The notes under the pieces were generated by a model, which was not told the DNA's origin, did no database searches, and was given only the letters and a program-made list of their open reading frames with translations. Positions 1-7,999 of a DNA stretch of 58,287 bases are shown here, piece after piece. Numbering within the stretch: the first letter of the stretch is position 1; each line of letters begins with the position of its first letter. A program made the position numbers and the translations under genes. Source of the stretch: Streptomyces sporangiiformans (lineage in GTDB: Bacteria > Actinomycetota > Actinomycetes > Streptomycetales > Streptomycetaceae); contig NZ_VCHX02000046.1 of the NCBI RefSeq assembly GCF_005768555.2, positions 1-58,287 on the forward strand, given 5' to 3'.

Positions 1-444
1 GGCCCAGGGCCCGCTGGTGCCGTAGCCGGAGATGGTGCAGCAGATCAAAGACGGGTGCGCCTTGGCGAGGGTGGGCGCGTCCATGCCCAGCCGGGCGGCG
101 GCGCCGGGAGCGAGGTTCTGCACGAACACGTCGGCATCCCTCAGCAGTTGCTCCAGCACCGCCCGGCCCGCATCCGACTTCAGATCGAGGGTCAGGGACT
201 CCTTGGAGCGGTTGAGCCACACGAAATAGCTGGACTGGCCGTGCACGGTGGTGTCGTACCGGCGCGCGAAGTCGCCCTCTCCCGGACGCTCCACCTTGAT
301 GACCCGCGCGCCGAGGTCGGCCAGCTGCCGCGTCGCGAACGGAGCCGCCACCGCCTGCTCGACACTGACGACGGTGACACCGGACAGCGGCAGCCGTCCC
401 AACGCCTCTTCGGGATGCTCGGGGTGCTCGGGGTGCTCGGGCAT
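1..444 (-). CDS. Class III (CaiB/BaiF) CoA-transferase, N-terminal part
   Basis: Reads off the left edge of the window; only the first 148 codons are present. Class III CoA-transferases move CoA between carboxylic acids. The translation starts MPEHPEHPEHPEEALGRL, then shows family hallmarks: a VEQAVAAPFATRQLADLGARV stretch (about residues 26-46), VIKVERPGEGDFAR, the LNRSKESLTLDLK segment and the VFVQNLAPGAAARLGMD segment that leads into the CoA-binding core. The start is the ATG at 444-442. An odd HPE tripeptide repeat precedes the domain. It is divergent from the LysR gene at 558 and shares a 12-bp promoter word with the operon starting at 1674, so it probably activates the acid that the downstream hydratase and lyase process. 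The family is clear; the substrate is not. Confidence 0.85.
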   Translation of the reverse strand, partial: MPEHPEHPEHPEEALGRLPLSGVTVVSVEQAVAAPFATRQLADLGARVIKVERPGEGDFARRYDTTVHGQSSYFVWLNRSKESLTLDLKSDAGRAVLEQLLRDADVFVQNLAPGAAARLGMDAPTLAKAHPSLICCTISGYGTSGPWA

Positions 445-474
445 ACGGTGACCTCCGGGAGCGGGCAGAGCACC

Positions 475-492
475 ATCATGAGCACTCATGAC
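475..492. promoter_or_regulatory. Putative LysR operator, CoA-transferase/LysR intergenic region
   Basis: TCATGA-GCAC-TCATGA forms a dyad at 477-492. The word ATCATGAGCACT (475-486) recurs inverted at 1622-1633, upstream of the ThDP decarboxylase operon. The placement between divergent genes, one of them a LysR regulator, fits a LysR binding site. Confidence 0.5.
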
Positions 493-557
493 ATCCTGAG
501 TGAAATAGCAAGAACTGATGTCACCATGTCAGGACCGGATGGAGGTGAAGAGGACCG

Positions 558-1523
558 TTGGACATCAAGCAGCTCAAAGCGCTCGTCACCGTCGCGGAGG
601 TGGGCAGTGTCACGCGTGCCGCGGAGCTGCTGCATCTGGTGCAGCCCGCCGTGACCCGGCAGATCCGCACCCTGGAGGAGGAACTCGGCGTCCCCCTCTT
701 CGAGCGCACCCGGCAGGGCATGCGTCCCACCGAGGCCGGCGCGATCATGGTGGACCGAGCACGGCGTGCCCTGAACGAGCTCGAACGGGCCCGCGCCGAG
801 GTGCAGCCCACCCCCGGCGCGGTGACCGGCATCGTCACCGTCGGTCTGCTGGAGAGCACCAGCGACCTGCTCTCCGAGTCACTCGTGTCGGCCGTCGCCC
901 ACGACCACCCCGGAGTTGAACTACGTCTGATGACCGCCTACTCGGGCCACCTCCAGCAGTGGCTCGACGACGGCGACCTCGACCTGTCCCTGCTCTACAA
1001 CCTGGACAGCACGCCGTCCCTCAACGCCCGCCCGCTGGTCCGGGAGCACCTGTGGGCCGTCGCTCCCCCGTCCGCCGGGCTACGGGCCGACCGCCCCGTG
1101 CCGTTCTCGGAGGCCGCCTCGCACCCCCTGGTCATGCCCGCCTCCGGGCACGCCCTGCGTACGCTCATCGACGGCGCGGCGGCACGGGCGGGGGCCGCCA
1201 TGGACGTCGTCGTCCAGACCAACTCCATGCGGGTACAGAAGCAGCTCGTCCTGGCCGGGCACGGCTGGACCGTCCTGCCCGGCGTCGGCATCGCCGAGGA
1301 CGTCGCGCAGGGCACCCTGAGCGCCGCGCCCCTGTGCGAACCCGACGTATGGCGCTCGATCGTCCTCGGCACTCCACGGTGGGGCCGCACGCCGCCCGCC
1401 GTCCAGGTCGTCGCCCGGGAACTGGTCCGCCAGATCAACTCGGCCGTGGCGCAGGGCAGATGGCCCTCCGCCCAAGTCCACGGGACCGATGCGGACGTCT
1501 CGTCGCATCCCGGCGCGTCATAG
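558..1523 (+). CDS. LysR-family transcriptional regulator
   Basis: A 321-residue regulator of normal LysR length. Residues 1-60 carry the winged helix-turn-helix (QLKALVTVAEVGSVTRAAEL, then QPAVTRQIRTLEEELGVPLF). The remainder is the periplasmic-binding-like effector domain (LysR_substrate, about 90-295). The start is TTG at 558, with a GGAGG-type Shine-Dalgarno at 541-545 and a purine-rich stretch closer in. It is divergent from the CoA-transferase and followed by the operon at 1674, whose promoter shares a 12-bp word with its own, so it is the likely local activator of both. The effector is unknown; by analogy with itaconate clusters it would be a pathway acid or CoA ester. Confidence 0.9.
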   Translation: MDIKQLKALVTVAEVGSVTRAAELLHLVQPAVTRQIRTLEEELGVPLFERTRQGMRPTEAGAIMVDRARRALNELERARAEVQPTPGAVTGIVTVGLLESTSDLLSESLVSAVAHDHPGVELRLMTAYSGHLQQWLDDGDLDLSLLYNLDSTPSLNARPLVREHLWAVAPPSAGLRADRPVPFSEAASHPLVMPASGHALRTLIDGAAARAGAAMDVVVQTNSMRVQKQLVLAGHGWTVLPGVGIAEDVAQGTLSAAPLCEPDVWRSIVLGTPRWGRTPPAVQVVARELVRQINSAVAQGRWPSAQVHGTDADVSSHPGAS

Positions 1524-1621
1524 TCCGCAGGCCGCCCGCCGTGCGGGGGCGCGTCATGGGGAAGGGCATGCGGGCAGGGCATGCGGGCATCACCGTTTTC
1601 TATTGTTCAACCTCATCCATC

Positions 1622-1640
1622 AGTGCTCATGATGAGTGCA
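1622..1640. promoter_or_regulatory. Putative LysR operator upstream of the ThDP decarboxylase operon
   Basis: GTGCTCATGATGAGTGCAC (1623-1641 region) contains the perfect palindrome CTCATGATGAG. The word AGTGCTCATGAT (1622-1633) is the exact reverse complement of 475-486, linking this promoter to the CoA-transferase/LysR promoter. Confidence 0.5.
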
Positions 1641-1673
1641 CGTTGAGCAGACCGAGGAGCGGAGTCGCTACGG

Positions 1674-2210
1674 ATGAGCCAAACCCACGCACCGGCACCC
1701 TCCTGGCAGGAGGACGTGTTCGCCGCGCTGAAGAAGCGGGGCATCCAGCTGATCGCCCATGTCCCTGACTCCGGCCACTCCCACACCATCCTCGAAGCCC
1801 AGCGCGACCCGGCCATCCACGACGTGGTCCTGACCACCGAGGAAGAGGGCGTAGCCGTCGTCAGCGGCGCCTGGCTGGGCGGTCAGCGCTCCGTGCTTCT
1901 GATGCAGAGCAGCGGCGTGGGCAACTGCGTCAACATGTTCTCCCTGCTGCAGATGTGCCAGTTCCCCTTCCTCACGCTGGTGACCATGCGCGGCGAGTAC
2001 GCCGAGTTCAACCCGTGGCAGGGCCCCATGGGCCGTACCACCCGGCAGGCCCTGGAACTCATGGGTATCACCGTCGTACGGGCCGACCGCCCGGAGGATG
2101 TCGAGGAGGCCGTCGAGGCGGCGCTGGACTCGGTGTTCGAGGCGGGCGAGCGCGTCGCCGTACTCCTCGGGCAGAAGCTGATCGGCCGCAAGAAATGGGA
2201 GCGCGACTGA
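1674..2210 (+). CDS. ThDP-dependent 2-oxoacid decarboxylase, alpha (PYR-type) subunit, ComD/sulfopyruvate decarboxylase-like
   Basis: A 178-residue protein matching the small alpha subunit of two-component sulfopyruvate/phosphonopyruvate decarboxylases. It has the pyrimidine-domain features: TTEEEGVAVVSGAWLGGQRS (about 50-69) with the conserved Glu that activates thiamine diphosphate, then MQSSGVGNCVNMFSLL and PFLTLVTMRGEYAEFNPWQG. The ATG at 1674 gives a natural N-terminus. It is followed with a 1-nt TGATG overlap by the ThDP-binding subunit, so the two are translationally coupled and form one enzyme. It probably decarboxylates a 2-oxoacid to an aldehyde, which fits the aldehyde dehydrogenase gene two places downstream. 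The family is certain; the substrate could be a sulfonated, phosphonated or plain dicarboxylic oxoacid. Confidence 0.85.
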   Translation: MSQTHAPAPSWQEDVFAALKKRGIQLIAHVPDSGHSHTILEAQRDPAIHDVVLTTEEEGVAVVSGAWLGGQRSVLLMQSSGVGNCVNMFSLLQMCQFPFLTLVTMRGEYAEFNPWQGPMGRTTRQALELMGITVVRADRPEDVEEAVEAALDSVFEAGERVAVLLGQKLIGRKKWERD

Positions 2211-2827
2211 TGACCGCCCTCGGTACCCCGGCCCGCACCGGCACCCCGGCCCGGATCGACCGCCGCCGCTTCGTCGCAGACCTGATCGCCCGACTCCCCG
2301 AGGACGCCCTGGTGGTGTCCGGGCTCGGCTCGCCCAGCTACGACGTGTTCGCGGCCGGCGACCGTCCCGGCAACTTCTACCTCTGGGGCGCGATGGGCGC
2401 CGCCGCGCCGCTCGCCCTCGGTCTCGCCCTGGCCCGGCCGGAGCACCCGGTCGTCGCGATCACCGGCGACGGCGAACACCTCATGGGAATCGGCGCGTTG
2501 GGCACCATCGGTGCCCAACTGCCGCCCAACCTCACCGTCGTCGTACTGGACAACGCCCACTTCGGCGAGACCGGTATGCAGCCCAGCCACACCGGGCTGG
2601 GCACCGACCTGGTCGCCGTCGCCCGGGGCTTCGGCATCCGCGACACCGTACGGATCAGCGGCCTCGACCAGGCCGAGGATCTCGCCGCCCGCATCAGGGC
2701 CGGCACGGCGACCACGTACGCGCAGGTGCTGATCACCACCGACGAGCCGCCGCGCGCCCTGCCGCCCCGTGACGGCGTGGCCAACAAGAACTCCTTCCGC
2801 GCCGCGCTGGGCCTGAGCACTTTCTGA
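2210..2827 (+). CDS. ThDP-dependent 2-oxoacid decarboxylase, beta (PP-type) subunit, ComE-like
   Basis: A 205-residue partner of the preceding subunit. It carries the thiamine-diphosphate/Mg motif: GDG at 86-88, then the conserved LDN at 113-115, the standard spacing for GDG-X(24-27)-N. YLWGAMGAAAPLALGLALA (about 58-76) is the usual helix before it. The ATG at 2210 overlaps the upstream TGA by one base, deciding the start. The C-terminus RAALGLSTF is a normal end. With the alpha subunit it would make a heteromeric decarboxylase. It lies 41 nt before the aldehyde dehydrogenase remnant, so the original operon logic was 2-oxoacid to aldehyde to acid. Confidence 0.85.
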   Translation: MTALGTPARTGTPARIDRRRFVADLIARLPEDALVVSGLGSPSYDVFAAGDRPGNFYLWGAMGAAAPLALGLALARPEHPVVAITGDGEHLMGIGALGTIGAQLPPNLTVVVLDNAHFGETGMQPSHTGLGTDLVAVARGFGIRDTVRISGLDQAEDLAARIRAGTATTYAQVLITTDEPPRALPPRDGVANKNSFRAALGLSTF

Positions 2828-2868
2828 CCCGTGCCCGACCGCACCGGGCCGATGAATCGAGATTCGCC

Positions 2869-3635
2869 ATGCAGCGCTACGACATGTTCATCGACGGGGA
2901 GAGCCGGGGGCACGCCGGGGGCGCATGGTTCCCCACCGACAACCCCTACCTGGGCACCCCGTGGGCCGAGATCGCCCAGGGCGGTGCGCAGGACGTGGAC
3001 GACGCGGTACGAGCCGCCGACCGCGCCCTGCACACCGGCCCCTGGGCCGAGTCGACCGCCAGCGCGCGAGGTGCGCTGTTGCGGCGGCTCGGTGACACGA
3101 TCGCCGGCAACGCCCGCCGTCTCGCCGAGACCGAAGTGCGTGACAACGGCAAGCTCTTCACCGAGATGTACGGTCAACTGAGCTACGTGCCGCAGTGGTT
3201 CCACTACTACGGCGGGCTCGCGGACAAGATCGAGGGCACCGTCCCCCGCTGGACAAGAAGGGCTACTTCACCTACACGAAGAAGGAGCCCGTGGGGGTGG
3301 TCGCGGTGATCACGCCCTGGAACTCCCCGCTGTTGCTGCTGGCCGGGAAGATCGCCCCGGCACTTGCCGCCGGGTGCACCGTCGTCATCAAGCCGTCGGA
3401 GTTCACCTCCGCCTCGACCGTGGAGCTGGTCCGGCTCTTCCACGAGGCGGGGCTGCCGCCCGGCGTGGTCAACGTCGTCACCGGGTTCGGCAAGGACGTC
3501 GGCGCCGCCCTCGTCGAACACCCGCTGGTCCGGAAGATCACCTTCACCGGATCGGACGCCACCGGCCGCCACATCAACCAGGCCGCCGCCCGCGACTTCA
3601 AGCACGTCAGCCTCGAAGCGGCACACAAGATCTGA
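2869..3635 (+). pseudogene. Aldehyde dehydrogenase, frameshifted and 3'-truncated
   Basis: The N-terminal half of a class I aldehyde dehydrogenase in two frames. Frame one starts at the ATG at 2869 (MQRYDMFIDGESRGHAGGAW) and is good up to EGTVP. The reading then continues two frames away (PLDKKGYFTYTKKEPVGVVA, VITPWNSPLLLLAGKIAPAL, TFTGSDATGRHI). Adding one C to the C-run at 3243-3247 restores a continuous protein, so the lesion is a single-base loss or an assembly error. The protein then stops at VSLEAAHKI, exactly where the family has the catalytic Glu segment ELGGKS; the Cys nucleophile and C-terminal half (about 240 residues) are missing. Two independent lesions make inactivity likely. 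Its place between the decarboxylase and hydratase suggests it once oxidised the decarboxylation product. Confidence 0.85.
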
Positions 3636-3649
3636 AGGACGGAAGGACC

Positions 3650-4519
3650 ATGCTGCCCACCCCGCCCCCGCTCAGTTCGTACGTGGAGTCCTGGACTCCC
3701 GGGCCGGTCACGGACGGCGACTCCCTGCCCACCGGCCCGGTGACCGCTCTCTCGGCCGTACTGGACCTGCCCGGCGCCGTCGCCGAGGCCGGTGAGCCGC
3801 TTCCCCCGCTGTGGCACTGGCTGTACTTTCTGAACTGGCCCGCCGGGCGGGATCTCGGAGCCGACGGCCACCCCCTGCACGGACACTTCCTGCCGCCGAT
3901 CCCCCACCGGCAGCGCATGTGGGCCGGAGGCCGTTGTGAGGTCGCCGAGCCGCTCCGCCTCGGCGAACCGGCCGAACGCGTCAGTTCCCTGAGTTCCGTC
4001 ACCGCCAAGCACGGCCGCACCGGCGAGATGCTCTTCGTCACCGAGCGCCGGGCATTCCGGCAGCACGGCCGGATGTGCCTCGTCGAGGAACAGGACATCG
4101 TCTACCGGTCCGGACGCGGCGCCGGACAACACCCCGGCCCAATCGACGAGTCCGCCTTCCCGCGGCCCGAGGACCCCTGGCAGCTGCCGCTGCGCCCCGA
4201 CCCGGCGCTGCTCTTCCGCTTCAGCGCCCTCACCGCGAACGCCCACCGCATCCACTACGACACCCCGTACTGCCGGGACGAAGAGGGCTACCCCGGGCTC
4301 GTCGTCCACGGCCCGCTGCTGGCCCTGCTCATGCTCGAACTGCCCCGCCGCCACACCCCGGAACGCCAGGTGCGCACGTTGTCCTACCGGCTGCGGCGGC
4401 CGGTGTTCGGCGGCGAGCGCCTCGTGGCCTGTGGCACCCCTTCCGAGCAGGGCGCCGAACTGCGTGTCGCCACCCACAGGGAGGCACGGCACGCCACGGC
4501 GCAGGTGGCCTTCGTATGA
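3650..4519 (+). CDS. FAS1/HTD2-type double-hotdog hydratase, mesaconyl/itaconyl-CoA hydratase-like
   Basis: A 289-residue protein of the HTD2/MaoC-like hydratase group typified by mesaconyl-C4-CoA and itaconyl-CoA hydratases. The N-terminal half is an FAS1-like hotdog domain (PLWHWLYFLNWPAGRDLGAD, about 56-75; FLPPIPHRQRMWAGG, about 83-97). The C-terminal half carries the active-site region FSALTANAHRIHYDTPYCRD and GYPGLVVHGPLLALLML (about 193-230). The start ATG at 3650 follows GGAAGGACC. The stop overlaps the next start by 4 nt (ATGA), so hydratase and lyase are coupled. The hydratase-plus-lyase pair is the signature of itaconate or mesaconate-type pathways, where an unsaturated dicarboxylyl-CoA becomes a hydroxyacyl-CoA. 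The exact substrate is inferred. Confidence 0.8.
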   Translation: MLPTPPPLSSYVESWTPGPVTDGDSLPTGPVTALSAVLDLPGAVAEAGEPLPPLWHWLYFLNWPAGRDLGADGHPLHGHFLPPIPHRQRMWAGGRCEVAEPLRLGEPAERVSSLSSVTAKHGRTGEMLFVTERRAFRQHGRMCLVEEQDIVYRSGRGAGQHPGPIDESAFPRPEDPWQLPLRPDPALLFRFSALTANAHRIHYDTPYCRDEEGYPGLVVHGPLLALLMLELPRRHTPERQVRTLSYRLRRPVFGGERLVACGTPSEQGAELRVATHREARHATAQVAFV

Positions 4520-5349
4520 GCACGCTCCCCGACCGCATCGCCACGGCCAGAAGCCTGCTGTTCGTGCCGGGAGACCGGCCCGACCGCTTCGACAAGGCGG
4601 TCTCCTTTGGAGCCGACCTGGTCATCGTCGACCTCGAAGACGCGGTCGCCGCGGAGGACAAGGACCGTGCCCGCGACCACGCCGCCGCCTGGCTCGCCCT
4701 CGGCAACCGGGCGATCCTCAGGATCAACCCGCCCGGAACTCCCTGGGCCGAGGCCGACCTCGGCACTGCGGCCGACCACGGATGCCCGGTGATGGTGCCC
4801 AAGGCCGAGGACCCCGCCGTACTCGCCGACCTCGCAGCCCGCACGGCCGGACGGTGCGACCTCATCCCTCTCGTCGAAACCGCCCTCGGGGTGGAGCGGG
4901 CCCACGACGTGTGCGCCACGCCCGGCACAACGCGCGCCGCTTTCGGCAACGTCGACCTGGCCGCCCAACTCGGCGTCGCCCACGACGACCACGCGGCGCT
5001 GGCGTACGCCCGTGCCAGACTGGTCGTCGCCTCGGCCGCGGCAGGCATCAGCCCGCCCGTCGACGGCGTCACCACCGCCGTACGCGACGTGGTCGTGCTC
5101 ACCGCGGACATCGCCCACGCCCGGCGGCTGGGCTTCACCGGCAAACTCTGCGTCCACCCGTCCCAACTCCCCGCCGTCGCCAGCGGGTTCGCCCCGTCAG
5201 CGGAGGAACTGCGGTGGGCCCGCGCCCGCCTTGACGCCGGTGGCTCCGTCACCACGGTCGACGGAGAGATGGTCGACAAGCCGGTGCTGGATCGCGCCCG
5301 GCGCATTCTGGCACTGGCCGACGAAGGCCGACCTGTCCCCCACGAATGA
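4516..5349 (+). CDS. HpcH/HpaI-family CoA-ester lyase (CitE/citramalyl-CoA lyase-like)
   Basis: A 277-residue TIM-barrel lyase of the CitE type. It shows SLLFVPGDRPDRFDKAVSFG (13-32), the VIVDLEDAV strand, the LRINPPGTPW motif, the Mg ligand segment LIPLVETALG with its Glu, FGNVDLAAQLG with the second acidic ligand, and LCVHPSQLPAV near the C-terminus. These are shared by citryl-, malyl- and citramalyl-CoA lyases, which split a 3-hydroxyacyl-CoA into acetyl-CoA and an oxoacid. The ATG at 4516 overlaps the upstream stop, fixing the start. Being last in the operon after the hydratase, it most likely performs the final retro-Claisen cleavage. Citramalyl-CoA (products pyruvate and acetyl-CoA) is the best guess. 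Confidence 0.85.
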   Translation: MSTLPDRIATARSLLFVPGDRPDRFDKAVSFGADLVIVDLEDAVAAEDKDRARDHAAAWLALGNRAILRINPPGTPWAEADLGTAADHGCPVMVPKAEDPAVLADLAARTAGRCDLIPLVETALGVERAHDVCATPGTTRAAFGNVDLAAQLGVAHDDHAALAYARARLVVASAAAGISPPVDGVTTAVRDVVVLTADIAHARRLGFTGKLCVHPSQLPAVASGFAPSAEELRWARARLDAGGSVTTVDGEMVDKPVLDRARRILALADEGRPVPHE

Positions 5350-5467
5350 GTCCAGTTCACTCGAAGATGCTTCCAACTCCTGGGGCACAGAGGTTTTCTG
5401 ACGGATCATCGGGTAACTCGGCGGGGCGTCGGCCGGGAGGGACCCGGTCGGGAGAGGAGTTTCGATC

Positions 5468-5869
5468 ATGAACCGGACAGTTGGCCGGACGGCCGCGATC
5501 CTGGCGAGTGCGACGGCCATGGCCGTCCTGCATTCGGTCAGCGCGGCGGCTGCTCCCGCACAGGCCCAGCCCTGCGTGCAGAAGGTGGCCGTCGTCAACA
5601 ACGCGGGCTTTGTTCTTTCATGGACCCCCACCGCCCGCACCGGCGAACAGTCGGCCCCCTCCGACGACTACCCGATCAACCAGACCAGGATCATCGATCT
5701 GTCCACCACGGCCTTCTCGGAGGGGACCGACGTCCGTCCGTATGCCCAGGCGGTCGGCGGGACCAATGAGTTCGGCAGCTCCTACGTGTCCTATTGCGAC
5801 AACGGCCAGACGGCCACGTACACCGTCACCGGGACCACCTTCGACTACTCGGTCACCCGGCTGACCTGA
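5468..5869 (+). CDS. Small secreted protein of unknown function
   Basis: A 133-residue protein with a classical Sec signal: MNRTVGR, a hydrophobic core, then the AAAAPAQAQP cleavage zone near residue 30. The mature part is about 100 residues and contains only two cysteines (QPCVQKV near its start and VSYCDNGQT near its end), probably one disulfide. It is rich in Thr, Ser and Asn with a beta-strand pattern ending YTVTGTTFDYSVTRLT, as in small extracellular beta-sandwich proteins. The Shine-Dalgarno GAGAGGAG at 5452-5459 supports the ATG. It stands alone after the CoA-lyase operon. I do not recognise a named family. Confidence 0.75.
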   Translation: MNRTVGRTAAILASATAMAVLHSVSAAAAPAQAQPCVQKVAVVNNAGFVLSWTPTARTGEQSAPSDDYPINQTRIIDLSTTAFSEGTDVRPYAQAVGGTNEFGSSYVSYCDNGQTATYTVTGTTFDYSVTRLT

Positions 5870-6153
5870 CCAGCCTTCCACGGAGGCCGCGCCGGAAGCG
5901 GACGTGAGGTGACCGCCGCATCTCTCGTCGGGCCGGCCGTCGTCAGGCGCGCGACGGACCCCAGCCCACTCGTCGCGCAGTTCGTGCGACAGGCATCGCC
6001 GAGTCCGCTTCCCCGGCTCCCTGGAGGGCGTTCCGCCCCCGCACGTGCGGTGATTCTGGGAGAATCGGGTCAACGTCCTTTTCTCGTAGGAGTGCATGTG
6101 CGTGTCGGTTCGGTGGGGCCGGGCCTCGTGCGGCACCGCCCCGTGCGGCATCG

Positions 6154-7044
6154 GTGACGCAGTTTCCCCGGCAGCGCCCCCAGCCGGAGACAACGGCCCG
6201 TCTGCTGGGATCGCGCCTGCGCCAACTGCGCGTCGCATGCGGCGAGACCCTGGAGCAAGCGGCCGTCGTGATCCGCGGCTCGGCCGCGAAGGTCAGCCGT
6301 CTGGAGCGAGGCATCACCTCGGCGAAAGCGCGCGATGTGCGCGATCTGGCGATTCATTACGGGGCGAGCCCTGAGGACACGGCGGAGATCGAGTACCTGC
6401 TGTCCCAGGCTCACAACCGCGCCTGGTACAGGCAGTACAGCGACGTCACACCAGGTTTCCTGCGGCGTCTGATCAGCCTTGAGCAGGGCGCCGAGCGCAT
6501 CATCACTTACGAGGCCTTCGTAGTGCCGGGCCTTTTGCAGATCCATGACTACGCCCGAGCCGTGGTGGAGGCGGCACTGCCGCAGGACAGCGCCAACGAG
6601 CGGCGCGTCGCACTCCGTATGGAGCGCAAGCGGATCTTGAAGCAGCCGGACCCGCCGCACATGACCGCGCTGCTGGACCAGGGTGTGCTGATGCGGCCAC
6701 GTGGCGGACCTGAGGTCATGTGCCGCCAGCTGGAGTACCTGCTGGAGATGGGGCACATCCCGGGAATCAACATCCGCGTGATCGAGTTCGAGCACAGCGG
6801 CGCCGTTTCACCCCCCTACCCCATCACCCACCTGCGCCTTCGTGACGGCGGACCGCCCGAGGTGGTCTATGTGGAGAGCATCGACAGCGCGCACTACCTG
6901 ACGCGTCCCGCAGAAACCGAGACCTACCGGTTCGTCCTCAACCGGCTGATGGACGCCGCCGCCGACCGACTGCGCAGCGAGGAGCTGCTGAAGCAGGCCG
7001 CGACGCGCTATCGCGCGATGACCTACCAGAGCCGCCGCGGTTGA
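6154..7044 (+). CDS. Helix-turn-helix regulator with DUF5753 (Scr1-type) domain
   Basis: A 296-residue protein of the large actinobacterial XRE-DUF5753 family. Residues 16-80 form the HTH_31-type DNA-binding domain (LGSRLRQLRVACGETLEQAA, then SAKVSRLERG). The rest is the DUF5753 ligand-like domain with diagnostic motifs: ITYEAFVVPGLLQIHDYARA (about 110-129), ERRVALRMERKRIL, the DQGVL segment, and VVYVESIDSAHYL. The start is GTG at 6154. These genes normally pair with a small DUF397 gene; none follows here, where the next gene converges. The partner may lie elsewhere. Confidence 0.9.
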   Translation: MTQFPRQRPQPETTARLLGSRLRQLRVACGETLEQAAVVIRGSAAKVSRLERGITSAKARDVRDLAIHYGASPEDTAEIEYLLSQAHNRAWYRQYSDVTPGFLRRLISLEQGAERIITYEAFVVPGLLQIHDYARAVVEAALPQDSANERRVALRMERKRILKQPDPPHMTALLDQGVLMRPRGGPEVMCRQLEYLLEMGHIPGINIRVIEFEHSGAVSPPYPITHLRLRDGGPPEVVYVESIDSAHYLTRPAETETYRFVLNRLMDAAADRLRSEELLKQAATRYRAMTYQSRRG

Positions 7045-7092
7045 CGGACGGCTCGTGACCGGGGCCGGGTGCCCGCCGTCGAAGTGCCGGCA

Positions 7093-7902
7093 TCACAGGC
7101 GTACGACGCCGCCCCACTCCTCCCACTCGTTGCCCTCGCGCCACACCGTCAGGTCCGAGTCCGGGCGCCACGTACTGACTTCGACCAGTCCGGGATCCAG
7201 CAGCTCCCAGCCGTCGAGGAAGGTCCGCACCTCGGCCTTGGACCGGACTCGCCCCCACCGCCCGCCTGTCGCACCGGCCATGAGGTCGGTGACGCCTTCG
7301 CGCACCCGGGCGTCGTCGCTGACGAGTTGGCAGACCACCATGTAGCTTCCCGGGGCCAGCCTGTCGGCGACACGGCGCAGCAGCGCTGCCGGGTCGTCCT
7401 TGTCGGGCAGGCAATGCAGCACGGACACGAACAGCGCGGCGGTGGGCTCGTCGTCGCGGATGAGACGCCGCACGTCCTCGTGATCCAAAATCTCGTCGGT
7501 GTCACGCAGGTCGGCGCAGAGAACGGCTGTCTGATCATTCTCGGCGAGCATCGTCCGCCCGTGAGCCAGCACGATGGGGTCGTTGTCCACATAGGCGACT
7601 CGCGCATCGGCATGAATCCGCTGAGCGACCTGATGGACGTTGTCCCGGGTCGGGAGACCCGAGCCATGGTCGAGGAACTGCCGGATCCCGCAGTCGTCGG
7701 CCAGGAAGCGCACGACACGGCGCAGGAACGCGCGATTGGTCAGCGCCAGTTCCCTGCTGCTGGGAGCGATCTCCAGCAGCGCGCCGCAGGCCTCACGGTC
7801 ACTCGCGTAATTGTCGGTCCCACCCAGGAGCCAGTCATACATCCGGGCCACACTTGGTGTGCTGATATCGAAATTCGGTTCGCTCTGTGCCCCTTGGCCC
7901 AT
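7093..7902 (-). CDS. SAM-dependent methyltransferase, DUF574/Methyltransf_19 family
   Basis: A 269-residue protein of the actinobacterial Methyltransf_19 (DUF574) family. It has the family opening FDISTPSVARMYDWLLGGTD with the following NYASDREA, then ALTNRAFLRRVVRFLADDCG, the SAM-binding region FLDHGSGLPTRDNVHQ (a GxGLP loop instead of classical GxGxG), the acidic AYVDNDPIVLAHGR, and DLRDTDEIL. The start is taken as ATG 7902, with GGGAGG at 7907-7912; a longer frame upstream lacks such a site. Members are abundant near DUF5753 regulators in streptomycetes, and their substrates are mostly unknown. It converges with the DUF5753 gene. Confidence 0.88.
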   Translation of the reverse strand: MGQGAQSEPNFDISTPSVARMYDWLLGGTDNYASDREACGALLEIAPSSRELALTNRAFLRRVVRFLADDCGIRQFLDHGSGLPTRDNVHQVAQRIHADARVAYVDNDPIVLAHGRTMLAENDQTAVLCADLRDTDEILDHEDVRRLIRDDEPTAALFVSVLHCLPDKDDPAALLRRVADRLAPGSYMVVCQLVSDDARVREGVTDLMAGATGGRWGRVRSKAEVRTFLDGWELLDPGLVEVSTWRPDSDLTVWREGNEWEEWGGVVRL

Positions 7903-7999
7903 ACGTCCTCCCCGATGCGGCACCGAGTGCAGCAGGCGCTGCGACAACTGGTCATCGTATAGGCCCAGTTACGACTCCGGAATTGCCTCAGCTGATCCT

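Noticed and set aside
3272..4492. A 406-codon minus-strand frame opposite the hydratase
   Set aside because: Antisense shadow; the plus-strand gene has family motifs and overlapping coupling.
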